Assembly (NCBI RefSeq): GCF_003253115.1
Contig: NZ_QEQF01000001.1
Coordinates: forward strand, 310,001 to 374,000
Source of the DNA: Haemophilus_A paraphrohaemolyticus_A
GTDB lineage: Bacteria > Pseudomonadota > Gammaproteobacteria > Enterobacterales > Pasteurellaceae
Reading direction: 5' to 3'
Length of the DNA: 64,000 bases
Below, piece by piece: positions 18,900-27,410 of this stretch. Position 1 is the stretch's first letter. Each line of letters opens with the position of its first letter. A program made the translations under genes and the position numbers. The notes under the pieces were generated by a model. It did no database searches and was not told where the DNA came from. It saw only the letters and a program-made list of their open reading frames with translations.

Positions 18900-20885
18900 T
18901 CACGAACCTTTACGATCTATTAATTTATTAAAGCCCAAAATCACAAGCATCATTACTACAATGAGTGTCGCACCATAGGCAACCGCCATTCCATAATCGC
19001 CATCTTCTACACGGTTTAAAATATAGGCGGTCGCCACTTGCGTATTCGGCGTAACCAAGAAAATGATCGCACTCATTGTAGTCATTGAACGAACAAAACT
19101 AGTCACCAATGCTGAAAGCAACGCTGGGCGAAGCAGTGGCAAAATAATAAACAGAAACGTTTTAAACGGGCTAACTTTAAGCGATTTAGATGCTTGTTCA
19201 AGATTCACATCAATTTGTGCCAGCCCTGCTATGGCGGAACGCATCCCAATTGGCATATTTCTCGTCACCATGGAGAGCACAATAATCACGGCTGATCCCA
19301 TAAGGTAAATCGGTGCATCGTTGAATGCCATCACATAAGAAACGCCGGCTACCGTGCCTGGAATCGCAAAGCAAAGCAAGGCGATAAATTCAAAAAAGGA
19401 TTTGCCTTTGAACTGTACGCGCGTAGTTAAATAGGCGATCAATACGCCAAACAGCGCCGTAATGGGCGCAGCACAAAGTGCAAAAATCAGCGTATGAATC
19501 AGCGATGGAAAACCACCAAAATCCAAGCCTTGCCCAAATAAACGGAGATAATGCTCAAGCGTAAAACTGTGGTTCACGCCCCAATTGACCACAAAACTCC
19601 CAAAGAAAATCGAACCGTATAAAACGGCATTAAACGTAATCCAGATAAGCAAAATGCAAGAAATCAACCATTTTAGACCGCTTGCAAGAGGCAAATGACT
19701 CGTTTGATTACCTTTGCCCACTAAGGTTTGATAAGAGCGTTTGCCAAGCCATTGATATTGAATGAAAAAAATCGCCAATGAAAAGGCAAGTAAAATCACG
19801 CCCATTGTGCTTGCGGTGGTGTAATCGGGCTGTGAACCAACGATATAAAAGTAAATTTGGCTTGCTAATACATCATAATTTCCGCCTAAAACAAATGGCG
19901 TGCTGAAATCGGAAAGTGATTGGATAAAAGTAATCAAAAAGGCATTCGCCAAAGCGGGTTTCAACAGCGGGAATAAAATATGACGGAAAGTTTGGCTTGG
20001 CGAGCTTTTGAGGCTGTAACTCGCTTCTTCCAAATTAGCAGGAATAAATCGCAACGCCCCTTCAATAATCATAAATGCCATTGGCGTAAGGGCAAGCGTA
20101 TGCGACAGCAAAATACCATTAAAACCATAAAGCCAGTTTTTGTTGATGCCGAACTGTTCAACTAAAAAATAGGTAATCATACCATTTCGCCCCATCAATA
20201 GCACCACACCTAACCCGACAACAAAAGGCGGAGTCACAATCGGTAAGATTGAGAATAACTTACTGATAAATTTCGTTTTTTTAGCAATGCGAGTGGTGTA
20301 AAGGGCAAAGCAAAGCCCGAAAAAAGTAGAAAGCAGCCCAACGCTTGCAGAAACGCCAATGGACTGCCAAATTACTTTGAGTAAATGCGGTTGTTGGGAG
20401 ATTCTAAAGGCTTCATCAAGCGAAAATTTGCCATTAATATAGACAATTGTACTTAAAATTGAAAACATTGGGAAAAGGATGAAAGTACAAAGGACAATCA
20501 GGCTCGCAAGCAATGCACCAATAATAAAGCGATCGCCCCGTAAAATGCCAAGTCTGGCAATGTTTTCGGTGAATAAAATAAAAATGGAGAGAAATAAAAA
20601 GAGCGTTGCGTAGCCAAAACTGGTTGCAGTGAGTTTTGCTGAGAGAAAAATCAGCCCTAAAAAGGCGACTAAAAAGCCGATTTTAGCTTTTGGATGTTTA
20701 AAAAATACAATTGCCAATAAAGGTAAAAACCAAAGCCATGTGATATTAACGCTACGCCAGCCTATTGCTGCCAAAATTTCTTTTGCGCTGGAATCAAAAA
20801 GCCCATAGTGCAACGCCTGTGATGGAAACACGAGAAAGGCAAGCAAGGGCAAAATCAACCAAAATCGGGATTGGGTAGAAAACAT
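18900..20885 (-). CDS. afuB: ABC transporter permease with two fused membrane domains (AfuB-like)
   Basis: Inner-membrane permease of 661 residues made of two fused BPD-type domains. EAA loops are visible in each half (EEASYSLKSSPSQTFRHILF and EQASKSLKVSPFKTFLFIIL). An extra N-terminal block of about four TM segments precedes the first core domain, making it longer than FbpB/HitB (about 500 residues) and close to the size of A. pleuropneumoniae AfuB. Stop and afuC start are one base apart. A 98-base gap with an uptake-sequence hairpin separates it from afuA. Confidence 0.87.
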   Translation of the reverse strand: MFSTQSRFWLILPLLAFLVFPSQALHYGLFDSSAKEILAAIGWRSVNITWLWFLPLLAIVFFKHPKAKIGFLVAFLGLIFLSAKLTATSFGYATLFLFLSIFILFTENIARLGILRGDRFIIGALLASLIVLCTFILFPMFSILSTIVYINGKFSLDEAFRISQQPHLLKVIWQSIGVSASVGLLSTFFGLCFALYTTRIAKKTKFISKLFSILPIVTPPFVVGLGVVLLMGRNGMITYFLVEQFGINKNWLYGFNGILLSHTLALTPMAFMIIEGALRFIPANLEEASYSLKSSPSQTFRHILFPLLKPALANAFLITFIQSLSDFSTPFVLGGNYDVLASQIYFYIVGSQPDYTTASTMGVILLAFSLAIFFIQYQWLGKRSYQTLVGKGNQTSHLPLASGLKWLISCILLIWITFNAVLYGSIFFGSFVVNWGVNHSFTLEHYLRLFGQGLDFGGFPSLIHTLIFALCAAPITALFGVLIAYLTTRVQFKGKSFFEFIALLCFAIPGTVAGVSYVMAFNDAPIYLMGSAVIIVLSMVTRNMPIGMRSAIAGLAQIDVNLEQASKSLKVSPFKTFLFIILPLLRPALLSALVTSFVRSMTTMSAIIFLVTPNTQVATAYILNRVEDGDYGMAVAYGATLIVVMMLVILGFNKLIDRKGS

Positions 20886-20915
20886 CGGTATTAACGTTAT
20901 ATTTGCTCAAAGAGA

Positions 20916-20969
20916 AAGCGGTTAAATTTCTTCAAAATTTTGTAAATTCTAACAAAAATTTAACCGCTT
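20916..20969. repeat. Inverted pair of DNA-uptake sequences between afuA and afuB
   Basis: AAGCGGTTAAATTT (20916-20929) and its exact reverse complement (20956-20969) flank a 26-base loop. The 14-bp stem contains two opposed uptake cores. There is no good T-run on the minus strand, so it may act as an intercistronic stabiliser or partial attenuator rather than a full terminator. Confidence 0.7.
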
Positions 20970-20983
20970 GCGGGAAAATAAGG

Positions 20984-22039
20984 CTATTTAGCAAGTTTAT
21001 CGCCTAATTTTACATCTTCCACCCACTTATTGATCAGATATTTTCCTTCTTCACTTGAGCCAAATTTATCGAAATCGTATTCCACAAAATCTAATTTTTC
21101 CGCATTTGGCATCAATGGCGAAACCTCAGCACCGACAACGGATGGCAATTGATAAAGGTGATGCTCTCGCCAAGGTAATTCTTGGATCTCCTTGGTAAGC
21201 ACAAAGTCTGCGAAGAGTTTAGCATTATCTAAGTTACGAGCATTTTTCACGATACTGGTTCCGCCTAATGCGTAACCCACTTTGCCTTCTGGAATCACAT
21301 ATTCAATTGGATTGCCTTTCTCTTTTTCAGTAATGTAGGCGTGTGTAAAACCAATGCTTTCGGCAACTTCACCACGCACAAGATTAGAGGTCACTAGGTT
21401 ACTTTTTGGATATTGTGAAATATTGGCATCCAATTTTTTAAGGTAGTCAAAGGTTTTTTCTTCGCCCCAAAGTGAGATAAGGGTTGCCATAATGGTATAG
21501 GTTGTGCCAGATGAGCGAGGATCTGGAATTTGCACTTCGCCAGCTAACTTCGGATTGAGTAAATCTTCCCATTTTTTTGGCATCTCAAGTCCAAGAGCTT
21601 TTAATTTCTCGGTATTTATCCCTAGGCCAAGAACTAGCATATAGGTTGCAGAAGTATAGTTTCCTTTGTCCGATGCCATCAATTTTTGGAATTGTGGCAA
21701 AATGCTTGCCTGATTTTTCGGGCGATATGCTTCTAATAAACCTAATTCAGCCGCTTGAAAGTGGGGTTCGATCGTACCACCATACCAAACATCAGCTTGC
21801 GGATTTGATTTTTCAGCTTTTAATTTGCCTAAAATCGTGCCAGTACTCATTTGAGTAAAGGAAGTTTGCACATCATATTTTTCAGAGAAGCGTTTTGCTA
21901 CATCTTCACACAATGCATTTTGCACCGTGCAATAAATGGTTAAACGCCCTTCTGCTTGTACATGATGAGAGGCAAGTAGTGCCGTTGTGGCTAAGCCTAA
22001 AGAACAAAGTAAAGATTTTAATTTGAGTTGCATATTCAC
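20984..22039 (-). CDS. afuA: Periplasmic substrate-binding protein (AfuA-like)
   Basis: A 351-residue periplasmic binding protein of the iron/thiamine/phosphonate class with a Sec signal peptide (cleavage after ...SHHVQA, about residue 29). The mature protein starts EGRLTIYCTVQNALCEDVAK. The adjacent Tyr-Tyr pair that binds iron in FbpA/HitA proteins is absent from the sequence. A. pleuropneumoniae AfuA is known to bind hexose phosphates rather than iron, and this looks like that type. First gene of an afuABC operon with its own promoter. Phosphonate-type substrates remain possible. Confidence 0.83.
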   Translation of the reverse strand: MNMQLKLKSLLCSLGLATTALLASHHVQAEGRLTIYCTVQNALCEDVAKRFSEKYDVQTSFTQMSTGTILGKLKAEKSNPQADVWYGGTIEPHFQAAELGLLEAYRPKNQASILPQFQKLMASDKGNYTSATYMLVLGLGINTEKLKALGLEMPKKWEDLLNPKLAGEVQIPDPRSSGTTYTIMATLISLWGEEKTFDYLKKLDANISQYPKSNLVTSNLVRGEVAESIGFTHAYITEKEKGNPIEYVIPEGKVGYALGGTSIVKNARNLDNAKLFADFVLTKEIQELPWREHHLYQLPSVVGAEVSPLMPNAEKLDFVEYDFDKFGSSEEGKYLINKWVEDVKLGDKLAK

Positions 22040-22078
22040 GCTCCAAGGATGTTGTGTATATAAAAGTGAATGGGGTGG

Positions 22079-22106
22079 ACTGTATCACATAGGTTGGGAG
22101 TGTCAA
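22079..22106 (-). promoter_or_regulatory. Probable promoter of afuABC
   Basis: On the minus strand a perfect TTGACA (22101-22106) is followed after 16 bases by TACAGT (22079-22084). This is 40 bases upstream of the afuA ATG, which has a GGAG ribosome site. Confidence 0.5.
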
Positions 22107-22202
22107 GTATTGGTTTTATTCCATTCATATATTTAAAAACCAACAATGCGATCTTTTTTTAGGCAGTTAAACATAAAATAACGATAAATTGAGATTTTTT
22201 AT

Positions 22203-22230
22203 TTGACTTCATTTTGATAATCCGTAAAAT
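22203..22230 (+). promoter_or_regulatory. Promoter of the tRNA-Gly/tRNA-Cys unit
   Basis: TTGACT and TAAAAT with a 16-base spacer, ending 31 bases before the first tRNA. Confidence 0.6.
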
Positions 22231-22261
22231 GCACCTCGTTGTTTCGCACAACACTCCAAAT

Positions 22262-22337
<76 letters not shown>

Positions 22338-22352
22338 TATTTATCATCTTAC

Positions 22353-22426
22353 GGCGTGTTAGCAAAGCGGTTATGCACTGGATTGCAAATCCATGTAGCT
22401 CGGTTCGACTCCGGGACACGCCTCCA
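22353..22426 (+). tRNA. tRNA-Cys (anticodon GCA)
   Basis: A 74-base cloverleaf with acceptor arm GGCGTGT/ACACGCC, anticodon loop TTGCAAA, T-loop TTCGACT and encoded CCA. It starts 15 bases after tRNA-Gly and is certainly co-transcribed with it. Confidence 0.97.
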
Positions 22427-22504
22427 TTTTAATTGACTTTAAATTTTCATATAGAATCAATTAGCTAATTACTAGCATAAAACATCTATGTTTTCATACC
22501 TACT

Positions 22505-22542
22505 AAAAAGGCATATAAAACCTAATTATCCCATATGCCTTT
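22505..22542 (-). terminator. Probable terminator of the paralogous lipoprotein genes
   Basis: AAAGGCATAT (22507-22516) pairs with ATATGCCTTT (22533-22542) across a 16-base loop. On the minus strand the stem is followed by TTTTTAGTA, 24 bases after the lipoprotein stop. Confidence 0.55.
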
Positions 22543-22565
22543 AATGTCAAATAAACATTACAATC

Positions 22566-23210
22566 TTATTTATTTTCAGTTGTAGATTCAATCACAGCTT
22601 TTTGCTCTGGCGCAGCTTCGTATTTTTTAATTAACTCAGCTTCTAATGCCTTTCCCTCTTTCGCCACTTGATCTAATTTCGCTTGTAATTCGCTAAAAAT
22701 TTTATGCGATGCTTCTGTTGGCTGCTGAGCTACTTTTTCTCCTTCTGCCATCAATTGTATGCCCAATGCTAAGGCTTCTAAAGATTTTTCTTTAAGTTGT
22801 TTCACTTTCTCATCAGTAATTTGCAAAGTATCTGCACTTTGTTTAATCGCATCAGATTGAGCTAATAACGCTCTATTCATTGCATCACGCAATAATTTTT
22901 CATCTTTTGCTTTGTCGCCTAGTTTTTCTACTTCAGCGGTAATTGCATTTTCGATACCTTGTTCTTGAGTTTTTTGCCATTCACGGAATTTTTTGTAATC
23001 TTCTGCCCCCGCGTCTACTACTTCAGCAGTTTTCTCCTCGGCGTTCACTTCCGTTTTTTCTTGATTGCTTGGTGCAGTTTCTGGTTTTGTTTCTGTTTGG
23101 GCTGCTGGTGCTGTGTTTACAACATTAGATGTTGTTTCTACCGGTTTATCACAAGCGGTTAAAAGTGCAGATAATAATGCAATCGCACTTAATGTTTTTA
23201 ATTTAGTCAT
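22566..23210 (-). CDS. Putative lipoprotein, paralogue of the next upstream gene
   Basis: Function not recognised. From ATG 23210 (GAGG site upstream) it is 214 residues; a longer frame from 23249 is rejected because it would precede the signal peptide. The signal MTKLKTLSAIALLSALLTAC ends in lipobox LTAC-D. A low-complexity Thr/Glu/Pro linker (to about residue 65) is followed by a charged, helical region (EWQKTQEQ, then a long Lys/Glu-rich stretch) likely to form coiled coil. It shares plan and motifs with the neighbouring lipoprotein (W.K.QEQ; QPT.ES.K..SE). A DNA-uptake sequence encodes the lipobox. Confidence 0.8.
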   Translation of the reverse strand: MTKLKTLSAIALLSALLTACDKPVETTSNVVNTAPAAQTETKPETAPSNQEKTEVNAEEKTAEVVDAGAEDYKKFREWQKTQEQGIENAITAEVEKLGDKAKDEKLLRDAMNRALLAQSDAIKQSADTLQITDEKVKQLKEKSLEALALGIQLMAEGEKVAQQPTEASHKIFSELQAKLDQVAKEGKALEAELIKKYEAAPEQKAVIESTTENK

Positions 23211-23220
23211 ATGAAACCTC

Positions 23221-23250
23221 AAAAAAATGGCTAGCGAAACACTAGCCATT
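23221..23250 (-). terminator. Terminator between the two paralogous lipoprotein genes
   Basis: A 9-bp stem AATGGCTAG / CTAGCCATT with a 7-base loop, followed on the minus strand by seven Ts. It lies 23 bases after the upstream lipoprotein stop and 10 bases before the next start, so the second gene is read through or has little expression. Confidence 0.75.
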
Positions 23251-23273
23251 GTTATTATTATTTGAATCTAAAA

Positions 23274-23942
23274 TTATTCGCCGAAAGTTTGTTGTAATTC
23301 AGCTTGTAATTGTTGTAGCACATTGCCTTCTTGGATAAGTTTCTGTGTTTTCTCTGATAATGCCTTTTGTGATTCAGGTGTTGGCTGAGCCATCACTTTT
23401 ACAGAATCTGCTACGATTGAGCTTGATAAAGTTAAAACTTCTTTTGTTTTTGCTTTAAATGCAGCAACTAATGGGCTTTTCACCTCTACCGCATCTAAAG
23501 TTTTTACTGTTTCATCTACAGTTTTTATAAATTCAACTAATGCTACTTCTATTTTTTGGGGATCATTTGTTGCTAATTCAGTTTGAAGTTTTTGTTGAGC
23601 GGAATCTGCTGCTTGCTCTTGTGCTTTGTTCCAATCTAAGATTTTTTGTAAATCTGCTTTACCTTGAGCTAACTCTTCTGCACTTAATTGCACCGCTGGT
23701 TTTACAGTTTCAGTTTGAGCAGGTGATTGAGCTTGCGCTGCTGGTGTTGCGGTTTCAGTTTGAGCAGGTGATTGAGCTTGTGCTGCTGGTGTTGTGGTTT
23801 CAGTTTGAGCAGGTGCTTGAGTTTGTGCTGCTGGTGCTGCATCTGCTTTTGGTGTTTCAGCGGCTTTATCAGCTGGTTTATCACAAGCGGTTAAAAATAA
23901 TGCAAATAATGCTGTTGCACTGATTTTAGTAAATTTAGTCAT
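23274..23942 (-). CDS. Putative lipoprotein with 15-residue tandem repeats
   Basis: Function not recognised. The 222-residue product has signal MTKFTKISATALFALFLTAC with lipobox LTAC-D. After an Ala/Pro/Lys-rich start come three 15-residue repeats of the QAQSPAQTETATPAA type (residues about 34-79), then a helical domain with DWNKAQEQ and QPTPESQKALSEK, resembling the downstream paralogue. The repeat region is probably an extended spacer between membrane and helical domain. It has its own promoter and terminator. The DNA repeat could change copy number between strains. Confidence 0.82.
   Translation of the reverse strand: MTKFTKISATALFALFLTACDKPADKAAETPKADAAPAAQTQAPAQTETTTPAAQAQSPAQTETATPAAQAQSPAQTETVKPAVQLSAEELAQGKADLQKILDWNKAQEQAADSAQQKLQTELATNDPQKIEVALVEFIKTVDETVKTLDAVEVKSPLVAAFKAKTKEVLTLSSSIVADSVKVMAQPTPESQKALSEKTQKLIQEGNVLQQLQAELQQTFGE
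23707..23841 (-). repeat. Three tandem 45-bp repeats in a lipoprotein gene
   Basis: Units 23707-23751, 23752-23796 and 23797-23841 begin GTTTCAGTTTGAGCAGGTG and differ at only a few bases. The period is a multiple of three, so copy-number change would keep the frame. Confidence 0.9.
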
Positions 23943-23992
23943 TTAAGTTTCCTTTGTCTAAAATAAATATTCCTCAATAGAGAGGTTTCTAT

Positions 23993-24020
23993 ATTGTACG
24001 CTGTATAGACCGACTTTCAA
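23993..24020 (-). promoter_or_regulatory. Promoter of the repeat-bearing lipoprotein gene
   Basis: On the minus strand TTGAAA (24015-24020) and TACAAT (23993-23998) with a 16-base spacer. The start codon is 50 bases downstream with AAAGGAAAC before it. Confidence 0.55.
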
Positions 24021-24058
24021 AACGAATGTTCCGTAAAATCTTGTATATTTATGTAAAT

Positions 24059-24916
24059 TTAGGCTTTTTTGTGATGCTTTTCCAAACTACGGTGGCGAAT
24101 TTGCACTTTTTTACCTTTCGCTTGGAAATATTTTGCGAGTTGTTCCGTCACAAAAACAGAGCGGTGTTTTCCTCCCGTACACCCAATGGCTATGGTCAAA
24201 TAACTTCGGTTGTTTTTTTCAAGCGCAGGCAACCACATTTCTAAATAGTTGCGTGTTTGATAAATAAATTGATGCACCTCTGTTTGTCGCTCTAAAAAAT
24301 CAATCACAGGCTGCTCAAGCCCCGTCATTGGGCGAAGTTCTGGGTTCCAATGCGGATTAGGCAAGAAACGCACATCAAACACATAATCTGCATCAGCTGG
24401 CAAACCATACTTAAAGCCGAAAGATTCAAATACGATATTTAGCTCTTTCTCTTGATGCCCTTGTAACAATGTTCTTAAATTTTCTGCCAGTTCGTGTGAA
24501 GAAAGATGGGTGGTATCAATAATATAATTAGCTTGTTGAAGCAATGGTTCTAGCAGGCGTTCTTCCAAATCAATCGCACTTTCGAGAGATAAATCTTGGC
24601 TCGAAAGCGGATGCAATCGGCGAGAATCACTATAACGGCGAATAAGCGTGCTTCGCTCGCAGTCTAAGAACAACAATTTCACGTAATAAGGTGAAAGTTT
24701 AGCAAATAGTTCATCTAAAACTTTTGCATCTTCGGGCAAATTTCGAACATCAAGGCTCACAACAGCTGATTCTCTTGACTTCGAGAGATACTCTGCTAAT
24801 TGAGGGATTAACGGAAGCGGAATGTTATCCACGCAGTAATATCCGACATCTTCTAATGCACGTAATGCAACCGATTTGCCCGAACCTGAACGCCCACTAA
24901 TAATGATAAGTTCCAT
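24059..24916 (-). CDS. rapZ: RNase adapter protein RapZ
   Basis: A 285-residue nucleotide-binding protein (E. coli RapZ 284) that in enterobacteria guides RNase E to the GlmZ small RNA and senses glucosamine-6-phosphate. Walker A is GRSGSGKS (8-15), and the C-terminal domain shows IAIGCTGGKHRSVF and KKVQIRHRSL. It follows ptsN by 14 bases, as in E. coli where ptsN-rapZ are co-transcribed. Whether a GlmZ-like RNA exists in this organism is not shown here. Confidence 0.95.
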   Translation of the reverse strand: MELIIISGRSGSGKSVALRALEDVGYYCVDNIPLPLIPQLAEYLSKSRESAVVSLDVRNLPEDAKVLDELFAKLSPYYVKLLFLDCERSTLIRRYSDSRRLHPLSSQDLSLESAIDLEERLLEPLLQQANYIIDTTHLSSHELAENLRTLLQGHQEKELNIVFESFGFKYGLPADADYVFDVRFLPNPHWNPELRPMTGLEQPVIDFLERQTEVHQFIYQTRNYLEMWLPALEKNNRSYLTIAIGCTGGKHRSVFVTEQLAKYFQAKGKKVQIRHRSLEKHHKKA

Positions 24917-24930
24917 AATCCCCCCACCAA

Positions 24931-25440
24931 CTACTCTTCTGTTTCTGATTGTCTATCAATATATGCCAAAATCTGCCAGATTTCATCTGCCGATTGTGCC
25001 GTTCTGAGCTGCTTAGCTAATGCTTTATCGCTAAGTTTTTGGGCAATTTGTTGCAAACAGCCTTTGTATTTTTCACAACAGCCTTCAGGAAACATCATGG
25101 CATAAACCAAATCAACCTCTTTATTATCGCTCGCCTCATAATCAATGGACTGCTCTAATTTAAAAAAGAGAGCGATAGGTTGATTAAGTTCTTCACAATC
25201 AGAAGGCAGTTTTGCGTGTGGTAATGCAATACCATTACCGATGCTTGTAGAACCTAATTTTTCGCGTTTGAACAAATTTTCAAAACAGCTCACAGGGCAC
25301 ATTTCTTTTGTATTAAGACTGTATTCTAACTGGAGAGATTCAGCAACCGTTTTGCCCGCTAACTCTAATAAGCGTTTTTTACTTGAAACGACCACATCAC
25401 AATAAATATGTTCTGGCGTTAAAAATTCTGTTAATTGCAT
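24931..25440 (-). CDS. ptsN: Nitrogen-type phosphotransferase EIIA (PtsN)
   Basis: EIIA-Ntr-like regulator, 169 residues from ATG 25440 (MQLTEFLTPEHIYC). The phosphorylated histidine is His75 in GIALPHAKLP. The frame is open to 25470, but the longer start lies inside a perfect hairpin (25449-25469), so the shorter start is preferred. Unlike in E. coli, rpoN and hpf are absent between lptB and ptsN; this fits known loss of sigma-54 in Pasteurellaceae, and suggests a role such as potassium or envelope control instead. Confidence 0.88.
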   Translation of the reverse strand: MQLTEFLTPEHIYCDVVVSSKKRLLELAGKTVAESLQLEYSLNTKEMCPVSCFENLFKREKLGSTSIGNGIALPHAKLPSDCEELNQPIALFFKLEQSIDYEASDNKEVDLVYAMMFPEGCCEKYKGCLQQIAQKLSDKALAKQLRTAQSADEIWQILAYIDRQSETEE

Positions 25441-25448
25441 AAGAAAAG

Positions 25449-25469
25449 TGCCATTGAAATTCAATGGCA
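25449..25469 (-). promoter_or_regulatory. Intercistronic hairpin lptB-ptsN
   Basis: A perfect 10-bp inverted repeat TGCCATTGAA / TTCAATGGCA around one central base, followed on the minus strand by ACTTTTCTT and the ptsN ATG. It resembles a weak terminator or attenuator that would lower ptsN relative to lptB. Confidence 0.5.
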
Positions 25470-25485
25470 TTCGTTATTGGAAGAA

Positions 25486-26211
25486 TTAAAGTTTAAACTG
25501 ATCACCTAAGTAAACTTCTTTTACTTTCGGATTTTCAAGCACTTGGCTTGGTGTACCTGTCGCAATCATTTCACCACTACCCACAATATAAGCACGCTCA
25601 CACACATCAAGCGTTTCACGCACATTATGGTCGGTAATCAACACACCTAACCCACGTTCTTTTAGATTGACGATAATTTTTTTAATATCGATAACCGAGA
25701 TTGGGTCCACTCCTGCAAAAGGTTCATCTAACAAGATAAATTGCGGATTAGCCGCCAGTGCGCGAGCAATCTCCACGCGACGGCGTTCCCCCCCTGAGAG
25801 TGCTTGTCCAAGACTGTTGCGGATATGCTCAATATGAAATTCTGAAATTAACTCATCAGCACGTTCACGGCGCTGTTTATCATTCAGATCTTTACGCACT
25901 TGCAACACTGCCATCAAGTTATCATACACACTTAAACGGCGGAAAATGGAGGCTTCTTGCGGAAGATAGCCGATCCCTTGTTTCGCACGATCGTGCATAG
26001 GTAGCGAGCTAATATCTTCGTGATCAATACGAATTGTACCGTTATCATGGCGAACTAAGCCCACCACCATATAGAATGAGGTAGTTTTACCCGCCCCATT
26101 CGGACCAAGTAATCCCACAATTTCACCCGTGTTTACGTGAAAGCTCACATCTTTCACTACATTACGATTTTTATAGCTTTTCGCTAAATGTTCTGCATAG
26201 AGCGTTGCCAT
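25486..26211 (-). CDS. lptB: LPS export ABC transporter ATP-binding protein LptB
   Basis: Cytoplasmic ATPase powering lipopolysaccharide extraction with LptFG, 241 residues (E. coli 241). Walker A is GPNGAGKT, signature LSGGERRR, Walker B FILLDEP, and the H-loop TDH. It begins 7 bases after the lptA stop, with GGAAAG before the ATG. Part of lptC-lptA-lptB. Confidence 0.97.
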   Translation of the reverse strand: MATLYAEHLAKSYKNRNVVKDVSFHVNTGEIVGLLGPNGAGKTTSFYMVVGLVRHDNGTIRIDHEDISSLPMHDRAKQGIGYLPQEASIFRRLSVYDNLMAVLQVRKDLNDKQRRERADELISEFHIEHIRNSLGQALSGGERRRVEIARALAANPQFILLDEPFAGVDPISVIDIKKIIVNLKERGLGVLITDHNVRETLDVCERAYIVGSGEMIATGTPSQVLENPKVKEVYLGDQFKL

Positions 26212-26218
26212 AACTTTC

Positions 26219-26722
26219 CTATTTTTTATTCTGATTTAACTGATTTGGAATAAGTACGGTTTTCACGCGTGTTTTTCCACCGCTTGTTGCTTTAAGCTGC
26301 TGTTTTTTTACATCATAAGTGATTAACGGTGCCTTAATAAAGCTATCTAATTGCTTCAATTCCGCATCACCCGTTAAAGTTAAAAATTCGCTGTTCAAAT
26401 CATATTTTACGCTTGAGCCTTTCCCGTTTACAGGCTTACCATCATCAAGAGTTTGTTGGAAAGTAACAGGAGAGCCTACCGCATCTAATGTCTCTTTTTT
26501 ACCTTCTTGACGAACGATTGTCACTTTATTCGCTTTCACAATAATTGAACCTTGTGTAATGGTAACACCATCAGCAAAAACGACCGTGTTCGTATTCATA
26601 TCTAATGATTGACTGCCTGAATCAATGTTAATTGGCTGATCAGTATCATTTTTTAGTGCTTGAGCCGATAAACTCACACCTAATAAAGCGGTTAAAATGG
26701 TTGTTTTTATTGCAAATTTCAT
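26219..26722 (-). CDS. lptA: Lipopolysaccharide transport periplasmic protein LptA
   Basis: Periplasmic bridge protein carrying lipopolysaccharide from LptC to LptD, 167 residues. A signal peptide (cleavage after ...LSAQA, about residue 22) is followed by an OstA-like beta-jellyroll: QSLDMNTNTVVFADGVTITQGSI. Its start overlaps the lptC stop by 4 bases (ATGA), showing translational coupling. Confidence 0.95.
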   Translation of the reverse strand: MKFAIKTTILTALLGVSLSAQALKNDTDQPINIDSGSQSLDMNTNTVVFADGVTITQGSIIVKANKVTIVRQEGKKETLDAVGSPVTFQQTLDDGKPVNGKGSSVKYDLNSEFLTLTGDAELKQLDSFIKAPLITYDVKKQQLKATSGGKTRVKTVLIPNQLNQNKK

Positions 26723-27321
26723 TGTTTTTCCTTCTCTTGCTCATTTGCCACTTTAATGACTGTCGGCTCAATATAGCTTTTCACATCTTTTAGCAAGGTT
26801 GCCACTTGCTGTTTTAAATTTCCTTTCAGCCCAACGCCGGTGGTGGTAAAACCTAAACCTTGCGATTTAACTTCGCTATCGGTAAACACATCTTGCGTAG
26901 TTAAATTAACTGAAAGATGATCTGTTTCAATACGTTGTAATTTTGAAGTTGGCTCAAGAGCTTGTAGTGTTACATGACCAGAAAGAGTCAAAATTCTCTC
27001 CGCGTTGATTTCTGCGTGTTCTGCACTCAATTTCCACTGCTTTAAAGCGGTCAATTTATCAAATAAATTAACTAACGGGTTTGTAAATTCGGTTTTTTCG
27101 CTCTCTTCATAACGCTTGATCTCTTCTGCTTCAGCGTAATATTCTGGTTTGCCTTCTAAATCAAACACCGAAGTAGACATTCGATTACCTGTGTAATCTG
27201 GCATTCCTTCTTTTTTAATCAGATTATCTAGTCCGTTTGTCTCGTCTTTGGCTTGATATTGCATCCAGCCTAGCAAGGTAGCCACAATCACCAATAGCAG
27301 GGCAGTTATTCGTTTATTCAT
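26719..27321 (-). CDS. lptC: LPS export protein LptC
   Basis: Bitopic inner-membrane protein that receives lipopolysaccharide from LptBFG, 200 residues (E. coli 191). One N-terminal TM segment (about 5-21) is followed by a periplasmic jellyroll domain with PDYTGNRMSTSVFDLEGKPEY and the later LTLSGHVTLQ. First gene of lptCAB. The kdsC gene that precedes it in E. coli is absent; ppc lies upstream beyond a terminator. Confidence 0.92.
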   Translation of the reverse strand: MNKRITALLLVIVATLLGWMQYQAKDETNGLDNLIKKEGMPDYTGNRMSTSVFDLEGKPEYYAEAEEIKRYEESEKTEFTNPLVNLFDKLTALKQWKLSAEHAEINAERILTLSGHVTLQALEPTSKLQRIETDHLSVNLTTQDVFTDSEVKSQGLGFTTTGVGLKGNLKQQVATLLKDVKSYIEPTVIKVANEQEKEKQ

Positions 27322-27410
27322 ATCCCATACCTATAAATTTAACGCTAAATCATAACATAATTTTGATATTCATACAGAGAGTTAGTTCAGGGATTTTGTA
27401 AATTTTGTGA

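Noticed and set aside
23540..23923. A 127-codon plus-strand open frame opposite the repeat lipoprotein
   Set aside because: It is Leu/Val-rich because it is antisense to Ala/Gln/Thr repeats; no ribosome site, and the minus frame has a proper lipoprotein signal, promoter and terminator.
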